Source of the DNA: Flavisolibacter ginsenosidimutans
GTDB taxonomy: Bacteria; Bacteroidota; Bacteroidia; Chitinophagales; Chitinophagaceae
DNA length: 64,000 bases
Direction of reading: 5' to 3'
Assembly (NCBI RefSeq): GCF_007970805.1
Contig: NZ_CP042433.1
Coordinates: forward strand, 2,294,001 to 2,358,000
Position 1 is the stretch's first letter, and each line of letters opens with the position of its first letter. The notes beneath the pieces are model-generated. The model was not told the DNA's origin, did not search any database, and worked only from the letters and a program-made list of their open reading frames with translations. Shown piece after piece: positions 62,202-64,000 of the stretch. Made by a program: the position numbers and the translations under genes.

Positions 62202-64000
62202 TTATTTTACGGTGATTGTTTTCTTTAACCGGATGTCAACAGACGAAGCACCAATCCAGATTTGAAATTGTCCCGGCTCTACCGTCCAGTTCATGTTCTT
62301 GTCAAGCAGCGCCAAATCATCGGGATAAAGAACAAATTTCACGGTTTTTGTTTCACCGGGATTTAAACCGATTCGCTCAAAACCACGCAGCACCGATTCG
62401 TATGTTGTTACGCTGCTCACAACATCTTTCACATAAAGTTGAACAACTTCATCGCCTTTGATTTTGCCGGTGTTGGTTACATCCACCGACACGTTGATGT
62501 TGCCTTCCCTGTTGCTTGTTTCCGGCGTAACAACAAGATTACTGTATTGAAAAGTTGTATAACTCAACCCGTAACCGAAAGGATACAACGGACCGTTCAC
62601 GCTTGTTTTGCCCGCGCCGTTCGGGTCGGGTGTGGTGGATTGTGAAGCCTGCGAGCCGGGCTTGAAGGGAAAATTAAATTCGATCTGTCCCACCGATTTA
62701 ATCCATGTGTTGGTAAGTCTTCCGCCCGGATTGTAATCACCAAACAAAACTTCGGCAATCGCCTTTCCGCCCTGTGGCCCGGGAAATCCTGCATTAATGA
62801 TGGCCGGCACATAACGATCTGCCCAGTTAATCGTAAGTGGTTGTCCTGTGATGACCACCAACACAAGAGGTTTACCGGTTGCGTACAAAGCCTCTAACAA
62901 TTGCTGCTGCCTTCCCGGCAAATCAAGCGATGTTCTTGACAAGCTTTCCCCCACGGTTGTTTCGTCTTCACCCAAAACGGCCACAATCACATCGGCGTTT
63001 TTTGCTGCGGTAACAGCCCTTTCAATGCTGTCCTTTTCACCGCTGCTCAACGGCGTTGGGATGATTTCCGTTTCGGGCCAACCTGCGTTTACAACGTTGC
63101 AGCCTTTTTCTAAAATAACGTTTGCGTTCTTCCCAAGTTTTTGTTGAATGCCTTCTAATACCGTTGTGAGCGGATTGTTGTTCGGGCCGTAGCGGCTTAC
63201 GGCATAACTTGCATCGTTTGCAAGTGGGCCTGTTACCAATATAGTTTTTACCGCGTTTCTGTTTAAGGGCAATAAATTGTTTGCATTCTTCAATAACACC
63301 ACCGACTCGCGGTTCATCTGCAATTCCATTGAATCGTCTTTTGCGGTGTGCACAATTTTATCGGCCAGCTTTGTGTCTTTCACGTAAGGCGAATCAAACA
63401 AGCCAAGCATAAATTTTACCCGCAGCACGTCTCTTACTCTTTCATCTACTTTTGCTATTGAAAGCTCGCCTTCTTTTACCAATTCACGCACGGGAACAAT
63501 GTAAACTTCGGGCATGCGAAAGTTTGTGTACACGTTCAAACCCGCTTCCACGGCTTGCCGTATTGCTTCTTTAAAATCTTCGGCAACGTGGTGCTTTTCC
63601 CAGATGTATTCCACCGCACGGCTGTCGGAAACCACGTAACCCCTGAAACCGAATTGTTGCCGCAACAATTCGGTAAGAAAATAATGACTGCCGGTTATGG
63701 GTTCTCCGTTCCAATCGTTGTAGCTGCTCATCACGCCAAGCGGATGCGCTTCCTGAATCACTTTTTTGAAAGGATACAAATACAACTGCTGCATTTCACG
63801 GGGCGCAACGTGTGGATCGGTTCTGGCGTTGCCGTCGCGACCGCCTTTTGGCACGCTGTATACCGCAAAATGTTTTAATGTTGAAGCCACGCCTTCGCTT
63901 TGCACACCAAGGCACATTTGCTTTCCAAGTTCGGCAATCAAAAAAGGATCTTCGCCGTAACACTCCACTACCCTTCCCCAGCGCTGGTCTCTTGCCGGGT
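62202..64000 (-). CDS. GH3 beta-glucosidase-like (5' end outside the window)
   Basis: The frame stays open to the window edge; the codons before 63968 read ARDQRWGRVV, the GH3 entrance motif, so the ORF's apparent GTG start is only internal. Visible features: ECYGEDPFLI, KHFAVYSVP, the nucleophile region VVSDSRAVE, the GH3 C-terminal domain (VVAVLGEDETTVGESLSR, VLVVITGQPL) and the FnIII-like tail. The enzyme removes non-reducing beta-glucose, xylose or related sugars. It is first in the minus-strand PUL, 226 bases before susC. Confidence 0.92.
   Translation of the reverse strand, partial: PARDQRWGRVVECYGEDPFLIAELGKQMCLGVQSEGVASTLKHFAVYSVPKGGRDGNARTDPHVAPREMQQLYLYPFKKVIQEAHPLGVMSSYNDWNGEPITGSHYFLTELLRQQFGFRGYVVSDSRAVEYIWEKHHVAEDFKEAIRQAVEAGLNVYTNFRMPEVYIVPVRELVKEGELSIAKVDERVRDVLRVKFMLGLFDSPYVKDTKLADKIVHTAKDDSMELQMNRESVVLLKNANNLLPLNRNAVKTILVTGPLANDASYAVSRYGPNNNPLTTVLEGIQQKLGKNANVILEKGCNVVNAGWPETEIIPTPLSSGEKDSIERAVTAAKNADVIVAVLGEDETTVGESLSRTSLDLPGRQQQLLEALYATGKPLVLVVITGQPLTINWADRYVPAIINAGFPGPQGGKAIAEVLFGDYNPGGRLTNTWIKSVGQIEFNFPFKPGSQASQSTTPDPNGAGKTSVNGPLYPFGYGLSYTTFQYSNLVVTPETSNREGNINVSVDVTNTGKIKGDEVVQLYVKDVVSSVTTYESVLRGFERIGLNPGETKTVKFVLYPDDLALLDKNMNWTVEPGQFQIWIGASSVDIRLKKTITVK

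Noticed and set aside
62202..63968. GTG at 63968 as a true start of GH3
   Set aside because: The frame continues upstream with the conserved GH3 motif ARDQRWGR to the window edge, so the gene is simply cut off.

Overview
The window looks like a chromosomal segment of a soil- or plant-associated Bacteroidota, most likely a Chitinophagaceae-type organism. The grounds are a SusC/SusD pair with lipoproteins, a type IX secretion C-terminal sorting domain, a class II ribonucleotide reductase, tandem clpP genes before clpX, and very few visible Shine-Dalgarno sequences. This is inferred from gene content; no search was run. No rRNA, tRNA, CRISPR array, transposase or phage gene was recognised.

Layout. 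(1) 1-9.9 kb: the end of a histidine kinase and its AraC-type response regulator, a SnoaL-like protein, a lipid-kinase-like protein, a rhomboid protease, clpP-clpP-clpX, a 60-aa helical protein and a large secreted FG-GAP/T9SS protein. (2) 10-13.3 kb: B12-dependent ribonucleotide reductase. (3) 13.9-27.9 kb: a nitrate-assimilation block. moaA and mobA supply the molybdenum cofactor. The minus-strand genes nirB, nirD, porin, narK, nasA (fused to a NAD(P)H-dehydrogenase-like module) and a nitrite-reductase-like/rubredoxin protein carry out uptake and reduction. A divergent Crp/Fnr regulator with N-terminal cysteines is the likely controller. (4) 27.9-34.8 kb: a tight minus-strand operon for non-phosphorylative deoxy-sugar (L-fucose or L-rhamnose) catabolism: FucP-type permease, mutarotase, UxaA-type dehydratase, two SDRs and an FAH-family hydrolase, with a divergent AraC regulator. 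(5) 35.7-40.1 kb: GH28, a beta-helix protein and GH105, a small pectin/rhamnogalacturonan-type set. (6) 40.3-42.8 kb: an AT-rich type II restriction-modification pair of the BsuBI/PstI type. (7) 43.6-64 kb: a large polysaccharide utilization locus: GH3, SusC, SusD, fasciclin lipoprotein, GH2, alginate-lyase-like lipoprotein, a GH29-GH88 fusion, PL6, GH29 and GH27, with one convergent alginate-lyase-like gene.

How it fits together. The locus in region 7 combines two alpha-L-fucosidases, an unsaturated-uronyl hydrolase, lyases, alpha- and beta-galactosidases and a beta-glucosidase. This suggests breakdown of a fucosylated, uronate-containing and probably non-sulfated glycan, since no sulfatase is visible. 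The released fucose could feed the operon in region 4. Nitrate assimilation would supply nitrogen during growth on carbohydrate.

Two non-genic themes stand out. A dispersed inverted-repeat family with a core like GTTGCGTCGCACACTTG sits between genes at no fewer than eight places, mostly inside co-directional gene clusters. Separately, word-like simple repeats typical of the intergenic spaces also occur inside coding sequence: in a linker of NrdJ, in the signal peptide of the GH29-GH88 protein and at the end of the response regulator.
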